Positions 1 through 10,391 are shown, counted from the stretch's first letter. The stretch: DNA of 64,000 bases from an uncultured Rickettsiella sp. (GCA_947058615.1 CAMSHF010000001.1:62001-126000); one strand, 5' to 3'. Made by a program: numbers and translations. The notes: generated by a model from the letters alone, not told the origin.

Positions 1-339
1 TTCACTTACATTTTCTGCAAAATCAGCACGAATTGTCCCTGGATTAGCTTGTTTAGGATCAGTAGCACCCATCAACTCACGATTTCTTAAAATCGCGTCA
101 GGTCCCTCTAAAACTTGTATCATTACAGGTCCTGAACTCATAAATTCGACTAACTCATTAAAAAAAGGCTTGCCCTTATGGATTTCATAAAATTTTTCAA
201 CTTGTTCTTTATTCAAACTCTCCATTTTTGCCGCAATAACCTTTAACCCTGCATTTTCAAATCTTTTAGTAATCTCACCAATACAATTTTTTCGAACTGC
301 ATCAGGTTTGATAATAGAAAGGGTCTTTTGGATTGCCAT
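1..339 (-). CDS. ndk: Nucleoside diphosphate kinase, 3' end cut by window
   Basis: Transfers the terminal phosphate from ATP to nucleoside diphosphates, balancing the NTP and dNTP pools in the cytosol. The visible 113 residues open with [18 protein letters not shown] and include the [11 protein letters not shown] and GTIRADFAE blocks typical of Ndk. The phospho-accepting histidine and the C-terminus lie beyond base 1, so integrity cannot be judged. The start is set by AGAGGA seven bases upstream of the ATG. It is monocistronic as far as can be seen, and a TATAAT lies about 60 bases upstream. Confidence 0.95.
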   Translation of the reverse strand, partial: MAIQKTLSIIKPDAVRKNCIGEITKRFENAGLKVIAAKMESLNKEQVEKFYEIHKGKPFFNELVEFMSSGPVMIQVLEGPDAILRNRELMGATDPKQANPGTIRADFAENVSE

Positions 340-395
340 ATTAGTCCTCTAACTTTATTTTAAGAAGTTATTTATTTTATTATAAATAAAGAGCT

Positions 396-401
396 ATTAT
401 A
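396..401 (-). promoter_or_regulatory. Candidate -10 element for ndk
   Basis: A perfect TATAAT on the minus strand lies 57 bases upstream of the ndk ATG. The -35 region is poor (TAGTCG at about 16 bases), so this is a plausible but unproven promoter. Confidence 0.35.
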
Positions 402-715
402 CAGACTTAATAGCAAGCGACTATAGGCTTTTTTAAGCCAATAACCATTGTAGACTTACACGAACAGTCCTTCTTTTCGGCCATGGCTTTATAGCCAACC
501 CTAACCCCGGCGGTTGCTCGGGTTACTCGACATGAGCTCCATTCCTCAAAAATTTTATGTCAGCTTCCTGCTGATAAAAAATATTTTTTGGTGTAGGTCC
601 ACTTCCTTATATAAAAAAGAGAATAAGGCTGCCTTAAAAGGGGGGATGAATTAACTTATCCTAATTTTTAGCAAGATTTTTTACTTTCTAGCGGATTACA
701 AAGCGCTCAAGCCAG
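402..715. other. Intergenic spacer without a recognisable gene
   Basis: Between ndk and ugpQ I see no convincing coding frame. The stretch around 470-560 looks richer in G and C than the flanks and holds short inverted repeats (GGCT/AGCC near 487, TCAGC/GCTGA near 560). It could be the relic of a gene or repeat, but no match was recognised. Its right end carries the possible ugpQ terminator listed separately. Confidence 0.4.
610..636 (-). terminator. Possible terminator after ugpQ
   Basis: On the minus strand TAAGG-CAG-CCTTA forms a five-pair stem and is followed by TTCTCTTTTTT, about 80 bases after the ugpQ stop. The stem is short, so this is a weak call. Confidence 0.35.
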
Positions 716-1495
716 TTAAATCTTTCTAATTAAAGTAAGCAGTCTATCAGGAAAATCTGTTAGTATGCCGTCGACTCCTAAAGCTAATAGTCTTTCCATT
801 TCTTCTGTTTCATTGACAGTCCAAGCATCTACCCGTATATTTTTTTTATGTGCGGCTTTTACAAAATGTTTAGTTACCATTTTATAGGGAACCTCTAAGG
901 CAACTACAGATAACATAAATGGACGAGTTAAAAATAGTTTACTTAACTTTGAAAAACGCTCCATCTCAACTTGTGTACCTGCGGTAGCAATATCGGGACA
1001 AAGTCTACGCACAACTTTCATAGTACGTGAATTAAAGGCAGAAACTAATACCTGTTTATTTTTTTTATGTTCATTTATAAGCGCTCTCAAAGCCGCTATA
1101 ATCGGTGGATCATTCTGCTTTATCTCTATGCTAATTACCTGTTTTGGGAAAGCAATAAAAATTTCACTTAAACTTGGAATTTTAATTCCTTGGCTCCGGA
1201 AAGGAAATGTTTGACCTTCGTCATTAGTCCAACGATAACCTGCATCTAATTTTTTCAATTCCGCGAATGTGAGATCTTGAACTAAACCTTTAGAGTTTGT
1301 AGTACGATCAACCGACTTATCATGGATAGCGACTAAAACACCATCTCTCGTCATATGAACATCTATTTCACTTAAGTCTGATCCTAATTTTACGGCTTCC
1401 TGTAATGCAAACAAGGTATTTTCAGGCCATAGACCCGCTCCTCCGCGATGAGCAATAACAAGTGGTTTTGCATTAACCTGGTAAAGTGGAAACAT
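716..1495 (-). CDS. ugpQ: Glycerophosphodiester phosphodiesterase
   Basis: Hydrolyses glycerophosphodiesters, products of phospholipid breakdown, to glycerol-3-phosphate and an alcohol. The 259-residue protein has the GDPD barrel signature: IAHRGGAGLWPENT near residue 14 (catalytic His and Arg), the metal-binding EIDVHMTRDGVLVAIHD block near 43-59 (second catalytic His) and VDAWTVNETEEM near the C-terminus, ending VDGILTDFPDRL. No signal peptide is visible, so it is probably cytosolic, like UgpQ rather than periplasmic GlpQ. No good Shine-Dalgarno is seen. It stands alone between ndk and a LuxR-like gene on the other strand. Confidence 0.93.
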   Translation of the reverse strand: MFPLYQVNAKPLVIAHRGGAGLWPENTLFALQEAVKLGSDLSEIDVHMTRDGVLVAIHDKSVDRTTNSKGLVQDLTFAELKKLDAGYRWTNDEGQTFPFRSQGIKIPSLSEIFIAFPKQVISIEIKQNDPPIIAALRALINEHKKNKQVLVSAFNSRTMKVVRRLCPDIATAGTQVEMERFSKLSKLFLTRPFMLSVVALEVPYKMVTKHFVKAAHKKNIRVDAWTVNETEEMERLLALGVDGILTDFPDRLLTLIRKI

Positions 1496-1647
1496 ACAAA
1501 TTCCATAGTACTTGGTATTAAATATCTTTTTTGATAAAGAAATATGTTAAAATATACCCAATTTATAGCATGTAAAGACTTAAAATACTAATTCAATACT
1601 TTAGTTAGAATTTTACTTGCTGCTTTGTCCAATGAGGTCTTTTTTCC

Positions 1648-2127
1648 ATGAGGGAATACCATTATACTCCCATATGCACAGAGTCTACACGATCTACCTT
1701 TTTTGACTATATCAACAACATAAACATCCCTCCCATTGATTATTTTTCTGTAGGCATAGAGGATCATGCACAAAAAAAACTCACTTCCATTATCTCAAGA
1801 TTAGAATGGCAAATTTACTTCGATAAAAACCAAATAACCAATAATGATCCCTTAATTCAAGCTAAAAAGTTATCTCAAAGAAATATTATACCGTTTTCAG
1901 AAATAGACTACATTGACTCTTTTGGGAAAGAAGTCATGAGACAACGATCATTACATGGCATGAAAAATGGCTTAATGCTTATACATAAACAACAGCATCT
2001 AAACTATATGGTAGTCGTAGCCACTGGACTTTCTCAATTTAATCATTTTAGCTTTCTCACTAAATACTATACCCAGCTTTTTAGACTTAAAAATGATCTG
2101 AGCAAGATTATTGAAAGAGAAATATAA
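1648..2127 (+). CDS. LuxR-type autoinducer-binding-like domain protein, no HTH
   Basis: A 159-residue protein whose pattern resembles the N-terminal sensor domain of LuxR-type regulators: a central SRLEWQIYFDKNQITNNDPLIQ segment (compare the W...Y......DP signature), IPFSEID, then RQRSLHGMKNGLML, which corresponds to the family's R..HGI.NGL loop. The frame stops at residue 159 (NDLSKIIEREI), before the usual LuxR HTH, and the next 40 bases encode no HTH in any frame. It is either a stand-alone ligand sensor or a truncated regulator. GAGG lies about ten bases before the ATG. The assignment rests on motif layout only; the true ligand, if any, is unknown. Confidence 0.55.
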   Translation: MREYHYTPICTESTRSTFFDYINNINIPPIDYFSVGIEDHAQKKLTSIISRLEWQIYFDKNQITNNDPLIQAKKLSQRNIIPFSEIDYIDSFGKEVMRQRSLHGMKNGLMLIHKQQHLNYMVVVATGLSQFNHFSFLTKYYTQLFRLKNDLSKIIEREI

Positions 2128-2163
2128 ACCTCTTTTTAAACTGAAACTCATTTTTACCTACTT

Positions 2164-2829
2164 TTATTCGTCTTTTCTCCGAATCCAGATAACTGCTGCT
2201 GCAGATTTTATATCCGCATTAAAAATTATAGGTTCCGCTGTCCTTCCCATAGGATTTAAACAAGCAAGATTAAAACGCCCTAAAGAATCTTTAAAAAGGC
2301 GCCGAAAATATTGTCCGCCTCCTTTCAAGTAAATAATACAGTCTTTATTGATCAAGGATTCAAATTCGTTGGATCTAACTCGACCTCCTACATAATCTCC
2401 AGCCTTATAATAGGGGCTCATTTCATCATTAGAAACAATCATGACTACTCCATTAGAATAGCGGTCTCGAAACTCTTGAGCATCTCGCATCATAGCAATT
2501 TCATCATCTGCATCGATAGGTAAGTTGACTATTTCGCTAGGGATAGCAAAATAATGACCTAATGAAAGTCTAACTGTTGGATCTAGCCCTTTACCATCGG
2601 CAATCCAAAATTCATCAACGATTAAACCTTCATTTTTATAGACTGCCACACATCTTTTAATGCCATTTTTTGAAATCTTTATCATACCATTTTCCCAGGA
2701 TTTTAAAGTGATTTCTGGCAGCTTATATTTTTTTTCTATATAGGCTCTGGTTAAACGTAGAATTGAGCGTAAATATTTAAGCCTTGCACCGGGAGTATCT
2801 AAATTACGTTGAAGTAATACCTGGGACAT
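2164..2829 (-). CDS. HTH / LexA-CI-like (S24) regulator with altered active site
   Basis: A 221-residue protein with an N-terminal helix-turn-helix-like region (residues about 15-70, including LPEITLKSWENG) and a C-terminal S24/LexA-like beta domain (about 125-220). The usual G-D-S-M-x-P motif reads N-D-E-M-S-P at 134-139, so Glu136 sits where the nucleophilic Ser should be. The usual Lys is replaced by Arg in YFRRLF (about 174-179). Self-cleavage is therefore unlikely and the fold probably serves for dimerisation or sensing. It is convergent with the LuxR-like gene at 1648-2127, with only 36 bases between the stops. Targets are unknown. It is probably a transcription factor rather than an active peptidase. 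Confidence 0.75.
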   Translation of the reverse strand: MSQVLLQRNLDTPGARLKYLRSILRLTRAYIEKKYKLPEITLKSWENGMIKISKNGIKRCVAVYKNEGLIVDEFWIADGKGLDPTVRLSLGHYFAIPSEIVNLPIDADDEIAMMRDAQEFRDRYSNGVVMIVSNDEMSPYYKAGDYVGGRVRSNEFESLINKDCIIYLKGGGQYFRRLFKDSLGRFNLACLNPMGRTAEPIIFNADIKSAAAVIWIRRKDE

Positions 2830-2896
2830 AATCGTCGGTCTCCTTGTAAGAGATATTTATTAAACTTAAAAAAATTATTTTAACTCAAATAGTTAA

Positions 2897-4486
<1,590 letters not shown>

Positions 4487-4570
4487 GTGTATTTCGATGC
4501 TCAAAATAATTCTTAACATTTTTATGAAACCCTAAAATTTAATCTCGAATAAAAACGGAGTGTACTTAAA

Positions 4571-6142
4571 ATGACTATACCGAAAGAACGTATATTAATT
4601 CTTGATTTTGGCTCACAATATACCCCTTTAATTGCAAGACGCATTCGTGAACTTCATGTTTACTGTGAAATTTATTCTTATGATATCTCAGAGTCTGAAA
4701 TTTTGGCTTTTGCTCCAAAAGGTATAATTTTATCAGGCGGGCCTGAAACAGTAACTCTACATACTACTCCAAGAGCACCCGAAATAGTATTTACTTTAGG
4801 TTGTCCGGTTTTGGGCATTTGCTATGGTATGCAAACTATGGCTGAACAGTTGGGGGGGAAAGTTGTTTCCTGTGAGAATCGGGAATTTGGTTATACTCCA
4901 ACCTTAGTAACTACTGAAACTGAACTATTAACTCATATTCGAGATAACCCCAAAAATGAAAAAATTGCCTCGCTAGATGTTTGGATGAGTCATGGTGATC
5001 ACGTTGAGCAGGTTCCTCCTGGGTTCATTGTTATATTAAATACTCCTAATACACCTATAGCTGGAATGGCCGATCCAACTCGCCGTTTCTATGGTTTGCA
5101 ATTTCACCCCGAAGTAACTCATACCCATCAAGGAAAAAAAATATTAGCTCGCTTTGTGGAAAAAATTTGTCATTGCTCACCCAGCTGGATAACCCCTAAA
5201 ATTTTAGAGCATGAAATTGCTGAAATAAAAAAGAAAGTAGGCAAGGAAAAAGTATTACTTGCACTTTCTGGAGGTGTCGATTCGACTGTACTTGCTGCTT
5301 TATTACATAAAGCAATTGGAAAACAGTTGCTTTGTGTTTTTGTTAACACGGGCTTACTTCGTACCACTGACAAAGACTCAGCAATCCAAGCTTTAGCTGA
5401 TGATATGCATATTTCGGTTGTAAAAATTGATGCTTCTACACGATTTATAAATGCTTTAAAAGGAGTCACTGACCCCGAAAAAAAACGTAAAACTATTGGT
5501 AATTTATTTGTTGAAATATTTGAATCTGAAGCCAATAAATATTCAGATATTGCTTGGTTAGCACAAGGTACTATCTATTCGGACGTCATTGAGTCTGCTG
5601 GAACCAGTACTCAGAAAGCCCATGCTATCAAATCTCATCACAATGTAGGCGGTCTTCCTGCTACACTTAAACTTAAGTTATTGGAGCCCCTACGTGAATT
5701 ATTTAAGGATGAGGTATGTGAACTAGGTATAGAGTTAGGTTTACCTTCGGAGTTAGTTTATAAGCACCCTTTCCCAGGCCCTGGGTTAGCAATTCGTATA
5801 TTAGGAGAAGTAACACAAGAAAAAGTAGACCTACTGCGTAAAGCTGACCTTATTTTAATTGAAGAGCTTCGTAAACAAAATTATTATCACAAAGTCAGCC
5901 AAGCGTTTTGTGTTTTTTTACCGGTAAATTCCGTTGGTGTTATTGGAGATGCTCGTCAATATGCCCCGATTATTGCTATCCGAGCCATAGAAACCATAGA
6001 TTTCATGACAGCCCGGTGGGCTAATCTACCTTATGAGTTACTCGAGACGCTATCAAATCGAATTATTAACGAAGTACGTGGCATTTCCAGAGTCGTTTAT
6101 GATATTTCAGGAAAACCTCCTGCGACCATAGAATGGGAGTAA
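4571..6142 (+). CDS. guaA: GMP synthase (glutamine-hydrolysing)
   Basis: Converts XMP to GMP using ATP and glutamine. The 523 residues contain a class I glutamine amidotransferase domain (residues about 1-205; nucleophile in [12 protein letters not shown], catalytic HPE in [10 protein letters not shown]), the ATP-pyrophosphatase domain with P-loop [16 protein letters not shown] near 230, and the C-terminal dimerisation domain ending [10 protein letters not shown]. Length and order match bacterial GuaA. ACGGAG lies 13 to 8 bases before the ATG. It lies directly downstream of guaB, so XMP made by GuaB feeds straight into it. Confidence 0.97.
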   Translation: MTIPKERILILDFGSQYTPLIARRIRELHVYCEIYSYDISESEILAFAPKGIILSGGPETVTLHTTPRAPEIVFTLGCPVLGICYGMQTMAEQLGGKVVSCENREFGYTPTLVTTETELLTHIRDNPKNEKIASLDVWMSHGDHVEQVPPGFIVILNTPNTPIAGMADPTRRFYGLQFHPEVTHTHQGKKILARFVEKICHCSPSWITPKILEHEIAEIKKKVGKEKVLLALSGGVDSTVLAALLHKAIGKQLLCVFVNTGLLRTTDKDSAIQALADDMHISVVKIDASTRFINALKGVTDPEKKRKTIGNLFVEIFESEANKYSDIAWLAQGTIYSDVIESAGTSTQKAHAIKSHHNVGGLPATLKLKLLEPLRELFKDEVCELGIELGLPSELVYKHPFPGPGLAIRILGEVTQEKVDLLRKADLILIEELRKQNYYHKVSQAFCVFLPVNSVGVIGDARQYAPIIAIRAIETIDFMTARWANLPYELLETLSNRIINEVRGISRVVYDISGKPPATIEWE

Positions 6143-6232
6143 AAAATGTTTGTATTAACTTTAAAAATTAATAGCTATTTTTGACTTTAATCGGTCTGTT
6201 CAATAGACTTCACTTACTTACATGCAGAAGTA

Positions 6233-7318
6233 GTGTTTAATACTATGCTACAACTTATTAAAAACTGGTTTGCTCGGTATGTTCTCGACCCAGAATTGGC
6301 CATTTTATGGTTATTTCTGTTGTTTATTATTATCATTTTTTCCTCTTTAGGTAAAATTTTAGCTCCTGTATTTGTTAGTGTTGTGATTGCCTACTTATTG
6401 CAGTGGCCAATTAGCTCATTGGAAAAACTTCGGTTACCGCGAATTGCAGCAGTTTTAGGCGTTTATATCTGTTTTGTAGGTTTAGTTATCCTTGGTATTG
6501 TCGGCTTATTGCCGTTATTATTTCGTCAATTAAGTAACTTAATAGCTGAATTACCTGCAATGGCAGCAAAAGGCCAAGCACTGCTCTTATATCTGCCCAC
6601 TCGATATCCAGGCTATACTTCAGCCAGTCAGATTCAAGAATGGATTACACAATTCAAACTTCAATTAACTCACTCAGGACAAGGATTATTATCCGCCTCA
6701 TTAGGTTATATTCCCAACGTCATCGCATTTGCCATTTACTTTGTATTAGTTCCTTTGTTGGTCTATTTTTTCTTACTTGATGAAAAAAAAATAATCAAAT
6801 GGTTATTCCAATATTTACCTGAAAAGCGCCGACTAATTTCTCAAGTTTGGACAGAAGTACTTACCCAGACAGGTAATTATGTCAGAGGAAAAGCTTTAGA
6901 GATGCTGATAGTCTGGGTAGTCACTTACCTGTCATTTGCAGTACTTAAACTTCAATACGCCATATTACTGAGTGTATTAGTAGGAGTTTCCGTAATAATC
7001 CCGTACATAGGGGCTGTAATGGTAACTATTCCTGTCCTTATTATTGGATTTTTAGAATGGGGATGGACAGCTCATTTTGCTTATCTGGTTGCGATTTACA
7101 CTTTAATTATCACATTAGACGCTAACGTATTAGTCCCTTTTTTGTTTTCTGAAGCGGTGGATTTACACCCAGTCACTATTATTATTGCGGTACTTATATT
7201 TGGAGGATTATTAGGCTTCTGGGGTGTATTTTTTGCCATCCCTTTAGCCAGTGTAGTAAAAGCTATTTTAAATGCGGCTTCTTACAAAAGATTATCAAAA
7301 AAAAATCAATTATGCTGA
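6233..7318 (+). CDS. perM: PerM / AI-2E-family membrane protein
   Basis: A 361-residue inner-membrane protein of the AI-2E exporter (PerM/YdiK) superfamily. Hydrophobic segments lie near residues 20-45, 50-70, 75-100, 155-180, 215-235, 240-275 and 285-350. The C-terminal half holds the conserved block GVSVIIPYIGAVMVTIPV and the final GGLLGFWGVFFAIPLASVVKA. Family members are thought to be permeases, but the substrate is not established. The start is GTG at 6233; an in-frame ATG at 6245 is an alternative. It follows guaA and converges on bcp with a 5-base gap. Confidence 0.85.
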   Translation: MFNTMLQLIKNWFARYVLDPELAILWLFLLFIIIIFSSLGKILAPVFVSVVIAYLLQWPISSLEKLRLPRIAAVLGVYICFVGLVILGIVGLLPLLFRQLSNLIAELPAMAAKGQALLLYLPTRYPGYTSASQIQEWITQFKLQLTHSGQGLLSASLGYIPNVIAFAIYFVLVPLLVYFFLLDEKKIIKWLFQYLPEKRRLISQVWTEVLTQTGNYVRGKALEMLIVWVVTYLSFAVLKLQYAILLSVLVGVSVIIPYIGAVMVTIPVLIIGFLEWGWTAHFAYLVAIYTLIITLDANVLVPFLFSEAVDLHPVTIIIAVLIFGGLLGFWGVFFAIPLASVVKAILNAASYKRLSKKNQLC

Positions 7319-7323
7319 CTCTA

Positions 7324-7788
7324 TTATTTCAATTCAACTACAGCTTGTAAAACTACTTCTATATGACCGGAGACTTTTACTTTCCTCCATTCTCGACGTA
7401 AAATACCCTGTTTATCGATTAAAAAAGTACTCCTTTCTAATCCATAAATTTTTTTACCGTACATTATTTTTTCTTTTAGCACATCATATAACTTACAAAC
7501 TTTTTCATCCACATCAGACAATAATTCAAAAGGAAATTGTTGTTCTGATTTAAATTTTTTGTGTAGCTTCAAGTTATCACGAGATACGCCTAGGACTAAC
7601 GTATTTAAAGAAGAAAATTTTTTATAATTTTCTGAAAAATCCTTTCCTTCTTGTGTACAACCTGAAGTACAATCTTTAGGATAAAAATACAAAACTACAT
7701 TTTTACCAATTAAATTTTTTAAATTTATCACTTCACCGCTCGTTGCAGGTAAGCTAAAGTCAGGCGCGGGCTTATTTATAACTAACAT
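7324..7788 (-). CDS. bcp: Bcp/PrxQ-type thiol peroxidase
   Basis: Reduces hydrogen peroxide and organic hydroperoxides through a cysteine. The 154 residues show the AhpC/TSA fold with FYPKDCTSGCTQEGKDF at 36-52; Cys44 is the peroxidatic residue. The resolving Cys often found five residues later is Lys49 here, while an extra Cys sits at 40, so the enzyme may work as a 1-Cys type or with an unusual disulphide. It is 21 bases downstream of gcvR; the gcvR-bcp order is conserved in many gammaproteobacteria. Confidence 0.92.
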   Translation of the reverse strand: MLVINKPAPDFSLPATSGEVINLKNLIGKNVVLYFYPKDCTSGCTQEGKDFSENYKKFSSLNTLVLGVSRDNLKLHKKFKSEQQFPFELLSDVDEKVCKLYDVLKEKIMYGKKIYGLERSTFLIDKQGILRREWRKVKVSGHIEVVLQAVVELK

Positions 7789-7809
7789 ACTAATTAAATA
7801 AAAAATAGA

Positions 7810-8325
7810 TTAATTTTTTTGGGGTTCCATGGCAACATCAAAATTATTTTCATCACAAAATACAATAAAGTGCTCACGAAAATCAGCGACTAAATGATGT
7901 GCTGGGAAACCAAATGATAACGTGATACCAAGCATTGCTGCCTCTGTTATTGGTGCTTTATAGGACTCAATATGAAGGTTATAAAGAGTTACTTCTTGTT
8001 CAGATAAAAACTGAGTAATTTTAGCTAAAACATCGGGTATATCGGGTGCCACTATATAAGATGAATAAGGAAAACTATTAGGCTGTATACCTCTAAACTG
8101 TGTGCGCGCTACCAGAACTTGGCCTTCATATTTTTTTATGAGAGTTTCAAATTTAGCGATGGTATTCCAAACCCCGCCAATCAACAAGGTCATACTCTCA
8201 TGCATTGCTGTAGTATTGACACGTGCATCAACAATATGGCAACCACTATTACCAACCAATCGGAATATTTGATCAGTAAGCTGATTTTCATTAAGGCCTA
8301 GGGCAACAACGACCAGGTTTTCCAT
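7810..8325 (-). CDS. gcvR: Glycine cleavage system regulator GcvR (tandem ACT domains)
   Basis: A 171-residue protein made of two ACT domains (about 3-75 and 90-165), which in enteric bacteria binds glycine and modulates GcvA at the gcvTHP promoter. Visible features are the opening beta strand MENLVVVALGLNENQLTDQIFRL, the SGCHIVDARVN turn and the second-domain start SSYIVAPDIPDVLAKI. No DNA-binding domain is present, as expected for GcvR. No gcv genes or GcvA are in this window, so its role here is inferred from family and from its position before bcp. Confidence 0.85.
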   Translation of the reverse strand: MENLVVVALGLNENQLTDQIFRLVGNSGCHIVDARVNTTAMHESMTLLIGGVWNTIAKFETLIKKYEGQVLVARTQFRGIQPNSFPYSSYIVAPDIPDVLAKITQFLSEQEVTLYNLHIESYKAPITEAAMLGITLSFGFPAHHLVADFREHFIVFCDENNFDVAMEPQKN

Positions 8326-8501
8326 AAATATTAATCATGTTTTTCTAACAAGCCGGTAGTCTATTCTTTTTTAAGGAAGTTGTCACTAGGGGATCAAAAG
8401 AGACCTTCAAATGAGAAATTTAGGCTTCCCTCTAAATTCAGACTAATAGCTTACAAAAAAATATTAAATCTCTAAAAAATATTTAATATTTTTAAAAATG
8501 C

Positions 8502-8908
8502 TGGTGGAGGCGGTGGGAATCGAACCCACGTCCGCAAGTCCGCTGCCTTTGGCACTACATGCTTAGTACAATCTTTAAGTTTAATCGTTCTATCCCCGAT
8601 TGACAGAGAACCAAACGACGAGTCTGGTTGGTTTTAATAGCTTTCGCCTCAGACAGGCTGGACTACGAGCTTGTCAGTTATGACCACTACCTCCACATAC
8701 AAGCCTATGGAGTTCATGGCGCCGGCTGTTGTTTAGGCAGCACTAACGTTACAAAATTAACTACCGATTAAGCAGCAATAGCAACGTTTTTAGCGTTATA
8801 GTTAGCATCGTTTGCAACTATAGATTTACAACATGATTAACGAGGCAAAGTTGCATCCTCGACATGCACCTCAGGGTTTGTAACCGACGTCGAAGCCAGA
8901 TCGCCCCC
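8502..8908 (-). ncRNA. ssrA: Transfer-messenger RNA (tmRNA, SsrA)
   Basis: Rescues ribosomes stalled on mRNA lacking a stop codon, with SmpB. The 5' end GGGGGCG pairs with the 3' arm CGCCTCC ahead of an encoded ACCA (8502-8505), and the T-arm reads GGTTCGATTCC-like. The 5' part has the diagnostic GATCTGGCTTCGACG. The tag reading frame is complete on the minus strand at 8815-8768: GCA AAC GAT GCT ... GCT TAA, encoding ANDANYNAKNVAIAA. The length is 407 nt, one-piece type. smpB lies just upstream on the same strand. Confidence 0.97.
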
Positions 8909-8916
8909 AAGTAACT

Positions 8917-8922
8917 ATTATA
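8917..8922 (-). promoter_or_regulatory. -10 element of the ssrA promoter
   Basis: A perfect TATAAT on the minus strand ends eight bases before the tmRNA 5' G at 8908, which is the spacing expected for transcription starting at the mature or near-mature 5' end. The -35 region is weak. Confidence 0.55.
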
Positions 8923-9001
8923 CCTCATTTTAAAGTCAGCTTTCTTTTCATGCCAGAAAAGTTAAATTCAAATACCAATACTGTAAGTATTTTACTTACA
9001 T

Positions 9002-9472
9002 TTAATAACGTCCCGAACGTATTTTTTCACGTTGCCAATCTTTTTCCTTAATACTCGCCCGTTTATCGTGCCCCTGTTTTCCTTTGGCTAATCCTACTTC
9101 TAGTTTAATTCGATTCTTTCTCCAGTATAATTTTAATGCGATAAGTGTATATCCTTTGCGCATAATACTGCCAGCAAATTTACTCAACTCACGTTCGTTG
9201 AGTAAAAGTTTACGTGTACGAGTTGGGTCTGGGTGACTATGATGAACAGACACTGTCACTAATGGCGTAATATGACAACCTAATAACCATGCTTCACCGT
9301 TTTTTAATACAACATAGCCCTCGGTCAACTGAGCACGCCCACTACGGAGGCTTTTAACCTCCCATCCTTGTAAAACTAGTCCCGCTTCGATAGTTTGTTC
9401 AATAAAATAATCATGGCGAGCACGTCTATTTAATGCAATAGTTGTATCTTGCAATGCTTTCTTAGAATTCAT
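9002..9472 (-). CDS. smpB: tmRNA-binding protein SmpB
   Basis: Binds tmRNA and carries it into stalled ribosomes. The 156 residues contain the family core: [31 protein letters not shown], then [12 protein letters not shown], and the basic C-terminal tail [20 protein letters not shown] that enters the mRNA channel. Length is typical. The stop lies 93 bases upstream of the tmRNA 5' end, so partner protein and RNA are neighbours. ratA is divergent, 79 bases away. Confidence 0.96.
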   Translation of the reverse strand: MNSKKALQDTTIALNRRARHDYFIEQTIEAGLVLQGWEVKSLRSGRAQLTEGYVVLKNGEAWLLGCHITPLVTVSVHHSHPDPTRTRKLLLNERELSKFAGSIMRKGYTLIALKLYWRKNRIKLEVGLAKGKQGHDKRASIKEKDWQREKIRSGRY

Positions 9473-9551
9473 ACGATATACTTAAACATCAGCCATCATA
9501 GATCCGTAAGTATACCAAACCCATAGACAACAGTCGCTCTGAACCTTAACT

Positions 9552-10007
9552 ATGCCATTTATCCGACATTCCTTAGAAGTACCTTACAATGTGTCCGAAA
9601 TGTACAATCTCGTCAACCATATTGAAAAATACAGTGAATTCCTACCTTGGTGTACAGAAAGTAAAGTTATTAGTCAAGATGAAGATAGTATACGAGCTCA
9701 ACTTACATTGACTAAAGGAGGGCTATCCAAAAGTTTTATTACATCCAATCGACTGCAAAAAAACAAATTAATTGAAATTAGCCTTATCAACGGTCCCTTT
9801 AAACATTTAGAAGGCTACTGGTCTTTTGAAATTACTCCGCGCGGGTCCAGAATCAATTTAAATCTGGAATTTGAATTCTCGACACATCTACTTGCGCTTG
9901 CTTTTTCTCCTATTTTTGAGAAGGTAGCTAATACTTTAATACAAGCTTTTTCTAACCGTGCTCAACAGGTTTATGGAGATCGCAAGTTTGAAAATAATAT
10001 TTATTAA
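9552..10007 (+). CDS. ratA: RatA / coenzyme-Q-binding START-like protein
   Basis: A 151-residue START/SRPBCC-fold protein. It begins MPFIRHSLEVPYNVSEMYNLVNHIEKYSEFLPWC, which is the classic RatA/COQ10 signature, and ends with the long helix KVANTLIQAFSNRAQQVYG. Family members are linked to ubiquinone function, and in E. coli RatA also interferes with 70S assembly. Which role holds here cannot be told from sequence. rnfH follows 12 bases later, the conserved ratA-rnfH pair; smpB is divergent, as in E. coli. Confidence 0.9.
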   Translation: MPFIRHSLEVPYNVSEMYNLVNHIEKYSEFLPWCTESKVISQDEDSIRAQLTLTKGGLSKSFITSNRLQKNKLIEISLINGPFKHLEGYWSFEITPRGSRINLNLEFEFSTHLLALAFSPIFEKVANTLIQAFSNRAQQVYGDRKFENNIY

Positions 10008-10019
10008 TAAGGTCTAGAA

Positions 10020-10307
10020 ATGAAATTTTTTCAAGTTGAAGTGGTATTTGCTAATCCTCAACATCAAAAAATCATCTCTATTTATGTGCCCTCTAATAGC
10101 TGTGTTTTAACTGCTATAAAACTTTCAGGTATTTTATTAGAATTTCAAAACATTGATTTTAATAAAAATAGAGTTGGGATTTTTGGAAGATTAAGCAACT
10201 TGGATACTAAAATTAAAGAAGGAGATCGAATAGAAATTTATCAGTCTCTTTTAATAGATCCTAAAGGAATTAGAGTCAAGCGCGCTAAAAAGCAAAAAAT
10301 ATCTTAA
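10020..10307 (+). CDS. rnfH: RnfH family ubiquitin-like protein
   Basis: A 95-residue beta-grasp protein of the RnfH (RatB) family. The N-terminus reads MKFFQVEVVFANPQHQKII, with the typical GIFGRLSNLDTKIKEGDRIEIYQSLLIDPKGIRVKR core and C-terminus. Its biochemical role is unsettled in any organism; it travels with ratA rather than with the rnf electron-transport genes, as it does here. The 12-base gap to ratA implies one transcript. Confidence 0.88.
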   Translation: MKFFQVEVVFANPQHQKIISIYVPSNSCVLTAIKLSGILLEFQNIDFNKNRVGIFGRLSNLDTKIKEGDRIEIYQSLLIDPKGIRVKRAKKQKIS

Positions 10308-10349
10308 AACTTACTTCGATATTCTATAAATCCATATTAAATAAAGATA

Positions 10350-10391
10350 ACTTCAATATTGTACTTAGACTGAAGTAAAAAAGCGCTTTTT
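10350..10391. terminator. Candidate bidirectional terminator between rnfH and bamE
   Basis: ACTTCA (10350-10355) pairs with TGAAGT (10371-10376). Immediately after comes the perfect palindrome AAAAAGCGCTTTTT (10378-10391), which gives a run of U in both directions. Position between convergent rnfH and bamE fits a shared terminator; the GC core is only four bases. Confidence 0.4.

Noticed and set aside
470-600. GC-richer patch between ndk and ugpQ, considered as RNase P, 6S or SRP RNA
   Set aside because: None of the conserved motifs of these RNAs is present and no long stem closes the region.
1588-1773. 61-residue minus-strand frame whose end (FPHGKK...ILTKVL) faintly recalls HicA toxins
   Set aside because: It is antisense to the better-supported LuxR-like gene, lacks the HicA dsRBD core and a HicB partner, and has no ribosome site.
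2111-2332. 73-residue plus-strand frame after the LuxR-like gene, considered as its missing HTH
   Set aside because: It has no helix-turn-helix pattern and is the antisense shadow of the S24-like regulator.
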